From G965215045 sp965215045 (GTDB lineage Bacteria > Pseudomonadota > Gammaproteobacteria > JABABF01): a stretch of DNA of 64,000 nt. The stretch spans positions 310,001 to 374,000 of the forward strand of contig OZ244031.1 of assembly GCA_965215045.1 (NCBI GenBank), written 5' to 3'. Shown piece by piece: positions 13,201-18,955 of the stretch; position 1 is the stretch's first letter; the number at the start of each line of letters is the position of its first letter. Under the pieces are notes generated by a model. It did no database searches. It saw nothing but the letters and a program-made list of their open reading frames with translations, and was not told the DNA's origin. The position numbers were made by a program, and so were the translations under genes.

Positions 13201-16200
13201 GCGATGGTCTGCAGACCCGCCGTGCCCTCCACCTGGCGCACCGCCCCGGGCGATGAAACCCAGGCCCCTCCCGCAGAACGTTCAAATATATACACGCGCC
13301 CGTTGGCGCGAAATCCCGTCAGCCCCCGGAGCTCTGGCCTCTGCGACTCACCCATCCACGGTGCACCGGTGACCAGCACATCCCCGTCCAGGGCCACGGA
13401 CCAGCCCAGCCCGCGCCCGACGACATCCTCCTCCTCCATTTGGGAATTGTTCACCCGCGCAATGTCGAGAGCGACCTGCCGCAGCATCATGGAGCCGACC
13501 CAGGCACCCCCCTGTCGCACCCGTTGGCCCGGCTCCCACACACCGGTCAACGCATCGCGCTCATACATCTGCACCGCACCCTGCAGATAATGGGATTCCC
13601 CGCCACCCGCCCCATCGACAATCTCCGTGTACGACACCCCGGGCATCCCCACCGCCAGGGTGTCCCCGTCCAGGGCCAGCGCATAGCCAAAACCCTGCCC
13701 GGCCTCACGCCAATGCCCCTCCTGCAACCACTGCCCCTGGCGATACCCGAACACGTACACCACCTCCGTGCCCGCCACCGGAAAATAAAACCGCCAATCC
13801 GCCTCATGCAACGGCTGCAGACCCCGCGCATAACCACCCGCCGCCAGACCCTCCCCGTCCAGGGCCAGGGAACGGCCAAACTGCGCCCCGGACGGCAAAT
13901 CCACCGGTTGCAGACGCCGCTCCCGATGCCATTGCCCCTGCGGGTCACTGCGGTACACATACACCGCTCCCCGGCCGCCATCCGCCAGCGGGGCACTGAC
14001 TGCCAGCACATCGCCATCCAACTCCACCCGCTCCCCGAACCGGTCTCCGCCCGCCGAAAACAAATATTGCACAAACCCCCACTCCCGAGCTGCATCCCGG
14101 CTATAGATATGCACCCGGCCCGCCGCCGGCGAACCCACCGCCAGGGTATCCGAGGAAAGTGCCACCCGGGCACCAAACCCGGCCCCCGAGAGCGCATTCC
14201 CGCTTTTCAGGTGGTACGCCGCCGGCGGCTGCGGCCCCCGCTTCACTATCCAACGGCCGGGCCTGAAATCCGGGGCCGCCGGCACAGTACCCACACTGTC
14301 CAGGAAACGTCCCGGCTCCTCCCCGAGTGTGAAGCTCCAGGTGCCCGGGGCCGGCATACGCACGATACCCAGACCCGTGGTGCTCCATGCCGGAATGAGC
14401 ACCTGGAACTCCACCTGCATCCCGTGCTCATGGGCGGCAAACAGGGTCACAGACGCCGCGCTCGATGCCCCTGCATTCATTTCCACCCCCACCTGCACCG
14501 GAACCCCGGGATACACGTATTCCCGTTCACTGGTCAGCACCCGCGCCGACACGATCTCATAGCCATGACGGGGAATCCAGAAACTCAAGGTCTGCGTCGG
14601 GATCCTCACGCCGCTCGCTGCATCCACCGCACTCACCCGCAGTATCACCTCCTCGGTATCCTCCGGGCGATCCGCCGGAACTATGCCCTCCACGATCTCC
14701 CCGTCGACCACCCCGGAGCGCACACGATCGTCATGACAGGCCCGCACGCCCACCGAGTACGGGCCGCCCGATTTCGGGAGCAAGAGCGAGTCCGTATTCC
14801 GATGATGCCGGTAACTCAACGACGCCACCGCATTATCACCAACTATTATGTCCCCACTGCGATCATTCACCACCGCTTCGTTGATGCCGCCCAAAACGTC
14901 CTCCTCACATCCCGTCCGACTCAGACCATTCCGCCGGTCAAAAGCACCCACCACCTCCACCTTTACATCAAATCGCTGCCCCGGAACACGGCCGATGAAG
15001 ACAATCTTCAGCGGATGACTCAATAAACGGAACACACCCGACTCCCGGGGTGACTCATCCAGGTAATACCGCCCCTCCCGCTCCTCGAGCCGCACCGCCT
15101 CGGGCCGGGGATTCTGCTCCAGAACCAGTTGCATCCGCGGGACATAAACCCGCACCGTCGCCGCAGCCGAAAGCACCGCAAGCCGCCGCTGGTCCAGAAG
15201 GCTCAACAGGGGCGATGCAAACGCAGCCGCCACCACCTCCACCCTCCAGCTCCCCGTCGTCGGCAGCGGGATACTCACGCGCCCGGTTCTGCTGCCGGCG
15301 GCCACCACTCCCCGACCCCGGCTCTCCATCTCACCCAGCGTCGCCGTCGCCGTCACATTGACCGGCGTCTGCAGCACACCGTTCAAAACCACTTCGACTT
15401 CCAGGGCCGGCCTGAAGGCCCGGTTGTGTTCTGCCGGCACCCGCAGGGTGCTCACCGCATAGCCGTGACGCGCAATGACCAACTCCCGGGTATACGGCAG
15501 GGCGGCATCCCCCGCACGCGCCGTAATCCGCACGGTTTCCCGGGGTTCCGGACTCACTGTATCCGCCACCGCCCGCACCGGCACCACGACCGCCGGGACC
15601 GCCGGCGTCAGGCGCACCTCCCGACGCAACAGCTGCAATTCCGCCGGCCGATCGGTATCCAGCGACACCTCCAACTCCCGGTCCAGGGGCAGATTCCTTA
15701 CACTCACTGTCAGGCTCGTCGTCTCCCCCTCCAACAGCAGCTCCCGCTCCAGGACCAGGTCCAGGGCCCGTCCCGTCAAGACCAGCCGCTCTGCCAATGC
15801 ACGCACCGGCAAGCGCTGCTGGTCCCGGTCCCGGGACTGCTCAAATACAGCCTCCTGCACAGACACCTCCCAGACACCCCATTCCGCCGGACCGATCAGC
15901 CGCCCGCTCGCCTGCAAGGCATGGGCCGGGACCCTGAACTGGAAGCCCTGTGCAGTACCCGCGTTCGATGCATGCACGGCCCGCAAGTGCACCCGCACCG
16001 GTGCCGGCACCACGCTGTTGAAACTCACCGTGGCCGTGACCGGCATCATCGGTGCCGTCAGCCGCGGTGACACGCGCAGGGCCGTGAGCGCATAGTCCTG
16101 CCGTGCCAGCGTCATCTGCACCCGGGCCGCCGCTGCATTCGGGGCGTCCACGGTAATGGTCACCGTGGTGCGCGGCTCGGCCAGCTCGTCATTGATCACC

Positions 16201-18899
16201 CGGAACCGCACCGCAACTTGCGGTGTGCTCACCGTCAACACCCCCGGTTCCCCCAAAAAGTAAATCTGCACCGGGGAACCCGGGGCCAGCGCAAACTGCG
16301 GGGCAAGGGTCTCACCGGGCAACATGTAAGAGGCACGCAAGCGCAGGCTGCCCTCCTCCCTCTCCAGGAATACCGTCTGCCCGCGCGCATCCGCCCGGTC
16401 GCGCAACTCCAGCTGCAACTCCGCCTCATGCACCAGGCCCACGGAGGCCGGTTCCCCGGTGCCGGGCAACTGCAGAAACTCGTCGGGATGGTTCAACTGT
16501 TCCTGGTCCCCGGTCCGGGAGTGGGTGAATTCCCCGGAAAGACGGAACCATGCACGGCTTGCGGTGGGCGCAACCGGTGTCTCCAGTGGCGGAAATTCAA
16601 AGTCGGCCGCACTCTCACCGGCACCGTAGTTCACCCCCAGGTCCTGGGCATTCGCAGGAGTCAGGGTCTGCAGCTCCCGATTGCCGCTGTCTTGCAACAC
16701 CAGCGTCCAATCGCCCATGATGCCGATGGGTTGCAGATCGTCCACGGCCGATGCCGGCCCATTCAGATGCAGGCGCATGGGAATAGGTGCACCGATGCGA
16801 GCCCTGGGGGTCAGTATCTCCAGGCCGGCCCGGTAATTCTGACGCACCCGGGTCACCCGGTCCCCCACTTCGTACAAGACGATAAGCCGGTTTTGGGAAT
16901 CGCGGGCCGTGATCCGGGCACCCGCATCAATTTCCCGGTGCGGTGCCCCGACGCCGTTGTGTGAAACCGGGGTGAAAGTACCGGTGAAGTCCGGGTGACT
17001 CCCCGTCACCCCAACCCCGCTCTCCAATATACCGGCACCCCCAACGGGGAAGAACATTACTCTCCAGTCTGAATATCCCGCGGGCAGGTTGATCAATTCC
17101 ACGTCTAAAACCAGGCTCTCGGTCGCAGGCAACAGCAGGCGGTCCGCCGGGGTCCACGTCAGCTGCACGTTCTCTTCGGCAAACGGGGACTGCTCCTGCT
17201 CCACTTCGAACACCGCCCAGGCAAGCTGCCAGGGATCGGGACTGGAGGTGGGCACGGCACCTCGAGGCATGGACACAGCTTCGCCCTCCTGGTCGGCAAA
17301 ATAGACGTTGACGGGGAAGTTTCTGGGGCACAACAAAATGCCATGGTGATTCGCGGTCAACAAACCTCCTACACGAGAAATCGCATCCTGCAGGGAGTAA
17401 ATATTAAAGCTGCCGCGATTGCGACTATCCATCTCTTGCTGCGTCAAGGCAATCATCGCCCGACCCGCGGTCTCCCCGGCGGGAATGCGAACACGCCCCA
17501 GGGTACCAAAACACCGGGTGACGGGCCAGTCCCGGAAGCGGGCGTTGTTGATCACAATATAGACAATCGCCTCCACCTCCGGTGCCCCGTTCAACTCCAG
17601 CTCGATATCCAGGGACACACCCTGGTAAATCGGCTCGCTGTTCAAAATGCGCAAAGCATCGACTGCATACCCGTTCCGCTGGATGAGCAGCGTCGCCGTC
17701 ACCGGTGCGACACCCTCTGCACCCTCTGCACGCGCCGTAATCCGCACCGTCTCGTGCGGCTCCGGTGCCACTGCATCCGCAACTGCGATCAGCCTCAGTT
17801 GTGTCGATGGCACCGCCCCCGTCAGCCGGAAACGCGCCGTCGGCATCTCCACATCGGACGCATGCGCAGCATCCACTGCCAGGGAGATATACAGCCACTC
17901 GTATGCCAGCAGACCCGTTGCACTCACCATCAGCCGGTTATCCTCCCCTTCCAGCACGGACGCTCTCTCCAGTGCCAGCTGCAGCTTGATCGGCTCTGCC
18001 GTCAGGTGCAGCATCCGGGGAGCTGCGCGCACATCCAGGTGCTCCTGGTCCCCTTCCAACCCCTCCACAAAGCGCGCACTGACCACCCGGATGCTCCAGT
18101 CACCCAGAGCTCTCAGACCGTCCAACAACACGCGCCCCTGCATGGAACCCCGCGGAATGCTGAACACGAAAGTCCGTGAATTGGCTGCATACAACACGGC
18201 ATCCACCTCCACCCCCAGTGTCGTCGGCAGCGGTGCATTCACACTCACGGTCGCCGTGACCGGCATGCCCTCCCGCAGCTCGCCAAACGACAGGGACAGG
18301 GCACTCACCGCATAACCGTGACGCGGGATGGTGAGCACCGCCGCAACAGTCTCAAGGATGGCACCATCCCGTGAACTCAGTGCATCCACGTACAGGTTGA
18401 AACTCTCCCGCGGCTCGGCCAGGTTGTCCCCGGTCAAGCGCACCCATACCGCCCGGGAGGGGGTTGTAGCACTCAACACGAAGCGGTCCACCCCGTCATG
18501 CAATGCCGCATCCGCTCCGAAGTTGTGCCTCAAGCGGACCGTTACCTGTTCATCATTCTCCAACTCCTGCGGATGGTCCAGGCGCACTGTAAATCGCACC
18601 GTGGTATTTTCCGGGTAAGGTGCCTGACCCGGGGCCACCGGCACCACCAGTTCCAACGGCTCCACCCGCACGAGCGGCTCCAAATCCCCGCCCTGTTGCG
18701 CCAGCAGTGGCAGGCTGAATATCCCGGCACCGACCCACAGCACCCACCCCGGCAGAAAAGTGCGGGGCAATAAAGTGCAGATTTTTAATTTAGGCCCTCT
18801 CCCTGATGTCTTGGCGACATTTCTTTTATTCCATTCTGGCCGAAAACTGCCGAGCAGTTGTACCAACTGGTCACAGTACCGGCCGCTGCTAGACAACAT
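1..18899 (-). CDS. Giant exported repeat protein with Ig-like/Calx-beta-like modules and two FG-GAP propellers (C-terminus outside window)
   Basis: One reading frame is open from an ATG at 18899 to the left edge, giving at least 6,299 codons with no stop inside the window. Residues 1-67 form a long N-terminus: a basic stretch, then a hydrophobic segment (about 44-65) ending LPLLAQQ, which looks like a signal peptide; a TTG at 18770 is an alternative start. The body is made of repeated beta-rich modules, each carrying a stretch like EPREPVRITATAEG followed by IPRHGYAL and a TVxxNGAxP strand. I read these as Ig-like or Calx-beta-like sandwiches. Two FG-GAP propellers interrupt them at about residues 1562-2028 and 5237-5687. 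The gene lies directly downstream of trmJ on the same strand and has its own promoter. A surface adhesin or cell-surface scaffold is an inference. The secretion route cannot be judged without the C-terminus. Plus-strand ORFs here, up to 612 codons, are shadows. Confidence 0.85.
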   Translation of the reverse strand, partial: MLSSSGRYCDQLVQLLGSFRPEWNKRNVAKTSGRGPKLKICTLLPRTFLPGWVLWVGAGIFSLPLLAQQGGDLEPLVRVEPLELVVPVAPGQAPYPENTTVRFTVRLDHPQELENDEQVTVRLRHNFGADAALHDGVDRFVLSATTPSRAVWVRLTGDNLAEPRESFNLYVDALSSRDGAILETVAAVLTIPRHGYAVSALSLSFGELREGMPVTATVSVNAPLPTTLGVEVDAVLYAANSRTFVFSIPRGSMQGRVLLDGLRALGDWSIRVVSARFVEGLEGDQEHLDVRAAPRMLHLTAEPIKLQLALERASVLEGEDNRLMVSATGLLAYEWLYISLAVDAAHASDVEMPTARFRLTGAVPSTQLRLIAVADAVAPEPHETVRITARAEGAEGVAPVTATLLIQRNGYAVDALRILNSEPIYQGVSLDIELELNGAPEVEAIVYIVINNARFRDWPVTRCFGTLGRVRIPAGETAGRAMIALTQQEMDSRNRGSFNIYSLQDAISRVGGLLTANHHGILLCPRNFPVNVYFADQEGEAVSMPRGAVPTSSPDPWQLAWAVFEVEQEQSPFAEENVQLTWTPADRLLLPATESLVLDVELINLPAGYSDWRVMFFPVGGAGILESGVGVTGSHPDFTGTFTPVSHNGVGAPHREIDAGARITARDSQNRLIVLYEVGDRVTRVRQNYRAGLEILTPRARIGAPIPMRLHLNGPASAVDDLQPIGIMGDWTLVLQDSGNRELQTLTPANAQDLGVNYGAGESAADFEFPPLETPVAPTASRAWFRLSGEFTHSRTGDQEQLNHPDEFLQLPGTGEPASVGLVHEAELQLELRDRADARGQTVFLEREEGSLRLRASYMLPGETLAPQFALAPGSPVQIYFLGEPGVLTVSTPQVAVRFRVINDELAEPRTTVTITVDAPNAAAARVQMTLARQDYALTALRVSPRLTAPMMPVTATVSFNSVVPAPVRVHLRAVHASNAGTAQGFQFRVPAHALQASGRLIGPAEWGVWEVSVQEAVFEQSRDRDQQRLPVRALAERLVLTGRALDLVLERELLLEGETTSLTVSVRNLPLDRELEVSLDTDRPAELQLLRREVRLTPAVPAVVVPVRAVADTVSPEPRETVRITARAGDAALPYTRELVIARHGYAVSTLRVPAEHNRAFRPALEVEVVLNGVLQTPVNVTATATLGEMESRGRGVVAAGSRTGRVSIPLPTTGSWRVEVVAAAFASPLLSLLDQRRLAVLSAAATVRVYVPRMQLVLEQNPRPEAVRLEEREGRYYLDESPRESGVFRLLSHPLKIVFIGRVPGQRFDVKVEVVGAFDRRNGLSRTGCEEDVLGGINEAVVNDRSGDIIVGDNAVASLSYRHHRNTDSLLLPKSGGPYSVGVRACHDDRVRSGVVDGEIVEGIVPADRPEDTEEVILRVSAVDAASGVRIPTQTLSFWIPRHGYEIVSARVLTSEREYVYPGVPVQVGVEMNAGASSAASVTLFAAHEHGMQVEFQVLIPAWSTTGLGIVRMPAPGTWSFTLGEEPGRFLDSVGTVPAAPDFRPGRWIVKRGPQPPAAYHLKSGNALSGAGFGARVALSSDTLAVGSPAAGRVHIYSRDAAREWGFVQYLFSAGGDRFGERVELDGDVLAVSAPLADGGRGAVYVYRSDPQGQWHRERRLQPVDLPSGAQFGRSLALDGEGLAAGGYARGLQPLHEADWRFYFPVAGTEVVYVFGYRQGQWLQEGHWREAGQGFGYALALDGDTLAVGMPGVSYTEIVDGAGGGESHYLQGAVQMYERDALTGVWEPGQRVRQGGAWVGSMMLRQVALDIARVNNSQMEEEDVVGRGLGWSVALDGDVLVTGAPWMGESQRPELRGLTGFRANGRVYIFERSAGGAWVSSPGAVRQVEGTAGLQTIAGLAPDPARESTGTASLDFFGGRVALSDGFLVVSAYQEAVVRSSPDAAAVPGPGAVYVFRRSPRDGVWWQTDYLRAQNAASSDGFGRGLALEGMQLAVGAPGEDGDRDSGPGRYNNRLMDAGAVYMHELLPEVNALQLSASKVGVLQSFTAAVALSGALPQTATIRVAARTAAGVQPLSSIVVLTIPRGGHRGELRFADGLMTAGLYEVSVVGAELVDGRRLALFAPPRPLTVVWADLQLSAGRTLLAEGEATTLTVSVMELFAGQSLAVELTVFSAVDVRVSQQRLMLHFGGRTQTVSVRVPDDSTPRRREQPRIQISARGARPATLTLSIPRNDYAVIGFAVPARARVGFPVPVELQLNGAVPVAVNVMVQATRGPALREVGATIEAGQSTARLTFTDLTIGDWTLDLHRARFVELLEGDQERLDLRVPLRMLRLHEALLLSLELVPAPAELPLAVLAEGDTVRLRVSAENLFLDQRLETRLQVEAPHELDLGLSQAQLDVPVRSVFLTAAQPATQVRVIAVADTVSPEPRERVRITAAAAGAHTVELMVDIPRHGYALTGLVVPATLRVGSPVPVEVQLNGAAPVAVQATVRVTQGTESRQAGVEIEAGRRTAMLAFTGLSAGDWRLEASSAVFTVGEALDQRHLELPAAPRLLRLGRDAVLLSLEFVELPPAVLAEGSMAQLRVSALHLFPDEIFSPRFRVRPDAPLQVHFPGGPVVLTATTPQRTKLLQVVNDDLAEPRTTVTITVDAPNAVAAQVQFTIPREDYALYLDQPPVLVRAGVPQQVELHLGSIAPADELRPAPSTVSLSLALDGDGLLNSQPSPLQLSIPVTRSTASFTLLLPSTGVYTLRIDQARFETGAPGDQQHPVLPAPVALGGLGRLDLELELVDARGRSLSALPEGGTATLRVRARGLSAGQSLQLAAGLLEGGGVTAGELLFGDGAGSASLVLDGESPGSVQLRVPDDEETEPRETAVIRVRVVNVPSLSLVSELRLSIGRSDYAISTLGLSFTELREGMPVTATVSLNAPVPTTLGVEVNFVLDESNSQAFALSIPRGSLQGHLSVGGLSGTGTWSVRVSSAIFEESLEGDQEYPDLRAAPRMLHVTAEPIKLQLALERASVLEGSADNRLMVSVTGLLAYEWLHVFLEVDSGHENDVELPTPRFRLTGEMPSTVVRVIAVADGVAPEPHETVPIRASAPGAPGVGGVSPATVPLVIERNGYVVTALNVYRTPVYQGVSLELELTLNGAPEVAANVYVVINNGQFRDWTSPQCFGTLGRITVLAGETRGRAMIALEQQEVDERNRGSFNIYSLQDAIFRAGHEGVRMQHGLCTAFPDNHFADHEGTPVTMSQGAVPTASPAPWDYAWTKFLVEQSPLGGENVRVSWTPAQRILLPGVESLVLSVELVLLPLEYSDWKLEFFTGGDGVLEPERQSISGTTHTMTFTAVQYDGVAVPHRETDAGVQIMARDSQNRLVTMYEVRGRVVRVRQNYRASLEILTPRARIGAPIPMRLHLNGPASAVDDTHPIGIVGDWTVVLQDSGNQELQTLTPVNAQNLEVNYVAGESAADFEFPPLEMPVAHTASRALFRLSGEFSHFRKGDQEQLNHPGAFLQLPGTGELASVGLVHEAELQLELHDRADARGQTVFQEGEEGSLRLRASYILPGETIVPQLALAPDSPVQIYFLGEPGVLTVSTPQVAVRFRVINDELAEPRTTVTITVDAPNAVADQVQLTFPREDYALYLDQVPNSGRAQVPLHLEVRLGSISPANDLRPAPSTVNLVLAVDGGALLNSEPSPLPLSIPVGRSLASFTLVLPSTEVSYTLRILEARFASGAPGDQLHPVLPQPRLLEGLDRITLEAELVDARGRSLSVLPEGGTATLRVRARGLSAGQSLQLAAGLLEDGGFAAGELFFGDQPGPVSRALEGESPWRVQVLVHDDEEPEPRKTRVLRVAAIGDPSLASDVPIVIGRSDYAISTLSLSFGELREGMPVTATVSVNAPLPTTLGVEVDAVLYEANSRTFVFSIPRGSMQGRVLLDGLRGLGDWSIRVVSARFVKVLEGDQEHPDLRAPARLLQLTIEPVELHIALERASVLEGEDNRLMVSATGLLAYEWLYISLAVDAAHASDVELPTARFRLTGAVPSTQLRLIAVADAVAPEPHETVQITAHAEGAEGVAPVTATLLIQRNGYAVDALRVLNSEPIYQGVSLDIELELNGAPEVEAIVYIVINNARFRDGFGYSYSHRCFGTLGRIRIPAGETVGRAMIALTQQEVDTRNRGSFNIYSLQDAISRVGGLGVFFQHGVCSSFPANIYFADNEGTPVSMPRGAVPTSSPDPWELAWAVFEVEQSLLTEENVQLTWTPADRLLSPATESLVLDVELINLPAGYSDWRVMFFPIGAAGILENRVGVTGSHPDFTGTFTPVSHNDVGAPHREINAGARVTARDSQNRLIVLYEARDRVTRVRQNYRAGLEILTPRVRIGAPIPMRLHLNGPALAVDDILQTIGIMGDWTVVLQDSGDRELQTLTPANAQDLGVNYAAGESAADFEFPPLEPPVAPTASRALFRLSGEFTHSRTGDQERLNHPDEFLQLPGNGEPVSVGLVHEAELQLELRDRADARGQTVFLEGEEGSLRLRASYMLPGETIVPQFALAPGSPVQIYFLGEPGVLTVSTAQVAVRFRVINDALAEPRTTVTITVDAPNAAAARVQMTLARQDYVLTALRVSPRLAAPMMPVTATVSLNRVVPAPVRVHLRAVHASNAGTARGFQIRVPAHALQASGRLVGPAELGVWEVSVQEAVFEQSRDRDQHRLPVRALAERLVLTGRALDLVLEREILLEGDTTSLTVSVRDLPLDREMEVSLDTDRPAELQLLRREVRLTPAVPAVVVPVRAVADTVSPEPRETVRITARAGDAALPYTRELVIARHGYAVSTLRVPEEHNRAFRPALEVEVVLNGVPQTPVNVTATATLGGMESRGRGVVVAGSRTGRVSIPLPTTGSWRVEVVAAAFAPPLLSILDQRRLAVLSTAATVRAYVPRMQVGLEQNPRPEAVRLEEREGRYYLDESPRESGVFRLLSHPLKIVFIGRVPGQRFDVKVEVVGAFDRRNGLSRTGCEEDVLGGINEAVVNDRSGDIISGDNAVASLSYRHHRNTDSLLLPKSGGPYSVGVRACHDDYVRSGVVDGEIVEGIVPADRPEDTEEVILRVSAVDAASGVRIPTQTLSFWIPRHGYKIVSARVLTSEREYVYPGVPVQVGVEMNAGASSTASVTLLAADEHGMQLEFQVLIPAGSTTGSGIVRMPAPGTWTFTLGEEPGRFLDGVGTLPAAPDFRTGRFYFVVRHETLPAAYYLKNGNALSGAGFGARVALSSDTLAVGSPAAGRVHIYRRDAAREWGFVQQLFSAGGDRFGERVELDGDVLAVSAPLADGGRGAVYVYRGDPQGQWHRERRLQPADLPSGAQFGRSLALDGERLAAGGYARGLQPLHEADWRFYFPTAGTEVVYVFGYRQGQWLQEGHWREAGQGFGYALALDGDTLAVGMPGVAYTEIVDGTGGGVSHYLQGAVQMYERDAVSGVWEPGPRVRQGGAWIGSAEIRDTALIRAREVNPRAEEEDVVGRGLGWSVALDGDVLVTGAPWMGEPQPEGLQALTGLRANGRVYVFERSAGGSWVSSPGAVRQVEGTAGLQTIAGLAQDMDRESAAAGVPLTRANCPLAQDPGRESAEAVSLDFFGGRVALSGGILAVSAYQETAVRDSTDAGSVPGPGAVYVFRRSPLDGVWCRTDYLRAQNAQSVDGFGRGLALEGKRLAVGAPGEDGDRDSAPGRYNNRLMDAGAVYMHELLPEVSALRLSVSKVGVLQSFTAAVALSEALPQTATIRVAARTAAGVQPLSSTVVLTIPRGGHRGEMRFADGLMTAGLYEVSVVGAVLVDGRRLALFAPPRLLTVVWSDLQLSAVRTLLAEGETTTLTVSVMELFAGQPLPVNVDITVFSAADVRVSPQRLMLHFGGRTQTVSVQVRDDTTPELREQLRIRVSARDLGPATLTLTIPRNDYALTALVAPAELRVGDPVQVGLQLNDTAPVAVNVMVQATRGPALREVGTTIEAGQSTARLTFTDLPAGDWSLEIGSAVFTAGEPLDQMHLDWPASLSRVLRVLDEVQLRLELVELPFAVLAEGSRARLRVSAENLFSGQELEARLQVELQYELDLGLSQIQRDVPVRTLFLTAAQPATQVRVIAVADTVSPEPREPVRITATAEGVETVELTVHIPRHGYALTGLVAAAELRVGSPVAVEVQLNGAAPVAVQATVRATLGTESRQAGVEIEAGRRTATLTFTALSAGDWSLEPSSAVFTVGQALDQRHLDLRASSRVLRMLDAVQLHLEFVELPLAALAEGSTAQLRVSAENLLPGQELELRLQ
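1838..3191 (-). other. FG-GAP beta-propeller domain, copy 2, inside the giant protein
   Basis: This is the second seven-bladed FG-GAP propeller in the giant frame (about residues 5237-5687). Blades include DRFGERVELDGDVLAVSAP, QGFGYALALDGDTLAVG and GFGRGLALEGKRLAVGAP, each closing with a YVY/YVF-type strand. It differs from copy 1 by scattered substitutions and one short insertion in the linker before blade six. It lies about 11 kb further along the gene, in the same relative position within the large duplication. Confidence 0.75.
5115..10900 (-). repeat. Tandem ~2.9-kb units within the giant gene
   Basis: Two adjacent units, about 5.1-8.0 kb and 8.0-10.9 kb, share the same order of modules and long near-identical stretches, for example around 5110-5230 versus 8030-8150. 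The first 2.2 kb of the unit is present a third time at 16.14-18.31 kb. The lengths are multiples that keep the reading frame open. Confidence 0.8.
11090..18315 (-). repeat. Copy 1 of the ~11-kb large duplication in the giant gene
   Basis: This segment corresponds to 1-7290 with offsets of 11,025 bp over most of its length and up to about 11,100 bp near its distal end. Long stretches match almost base for base: 3541-3600 is identical to the matching stretch beginning at 14566. It includes the first propeller and its flanking Ig-like modules. Both copies stay in the same reading frame, so the duplication lengthens the protein without breaking it. Confidence 0.85.
12815..14215 (-). other. FG-GAP beta-propeller domain, copy 1, inside the giant protein
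   Basis: In the giant frame this segment encodes seven blades of the form FGxxVALDGDxLAVGAP...GAVYVY, for example GAGFGARVALSSDTLAVG, the typical FG-GAP/integrin-alpha repeat. The last blade carries an Asp-rich loop (GEDGDRDS) like a calcium-binding FG-GAP loop. It spans about residues 1562-2028 and is flanked by Ig-like modules on both sides. It is nearly identical to the copy at 1838-3191. Confidence 0.75.
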
Positions 18900-18926
18900 A
18901 GGCAGCCCATACTGGTGTTGCCCCCG

Positions 18927-18955
18927 CTTATAGTCGCATAAAAATAATTTGTCAA
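18927..18955 (-). promoter_or_regulatory. Sigma70-type promoter of the giant gene
   Basis: On the minus strand a perfect TTGACA (18955-18950) is followed by a 17-nt spacer and TATAAG (18932-18927). The predicted transcript start is near 18920, about 20 nt before the ATG at 18899. The -35 box overlaps the trmJ stop codon (18954-18952), so the promoter is tucked into the end of the upstream gene. No strong Shine-Dalgarno sequence is visible before the ATG. Confidence 0.75.
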
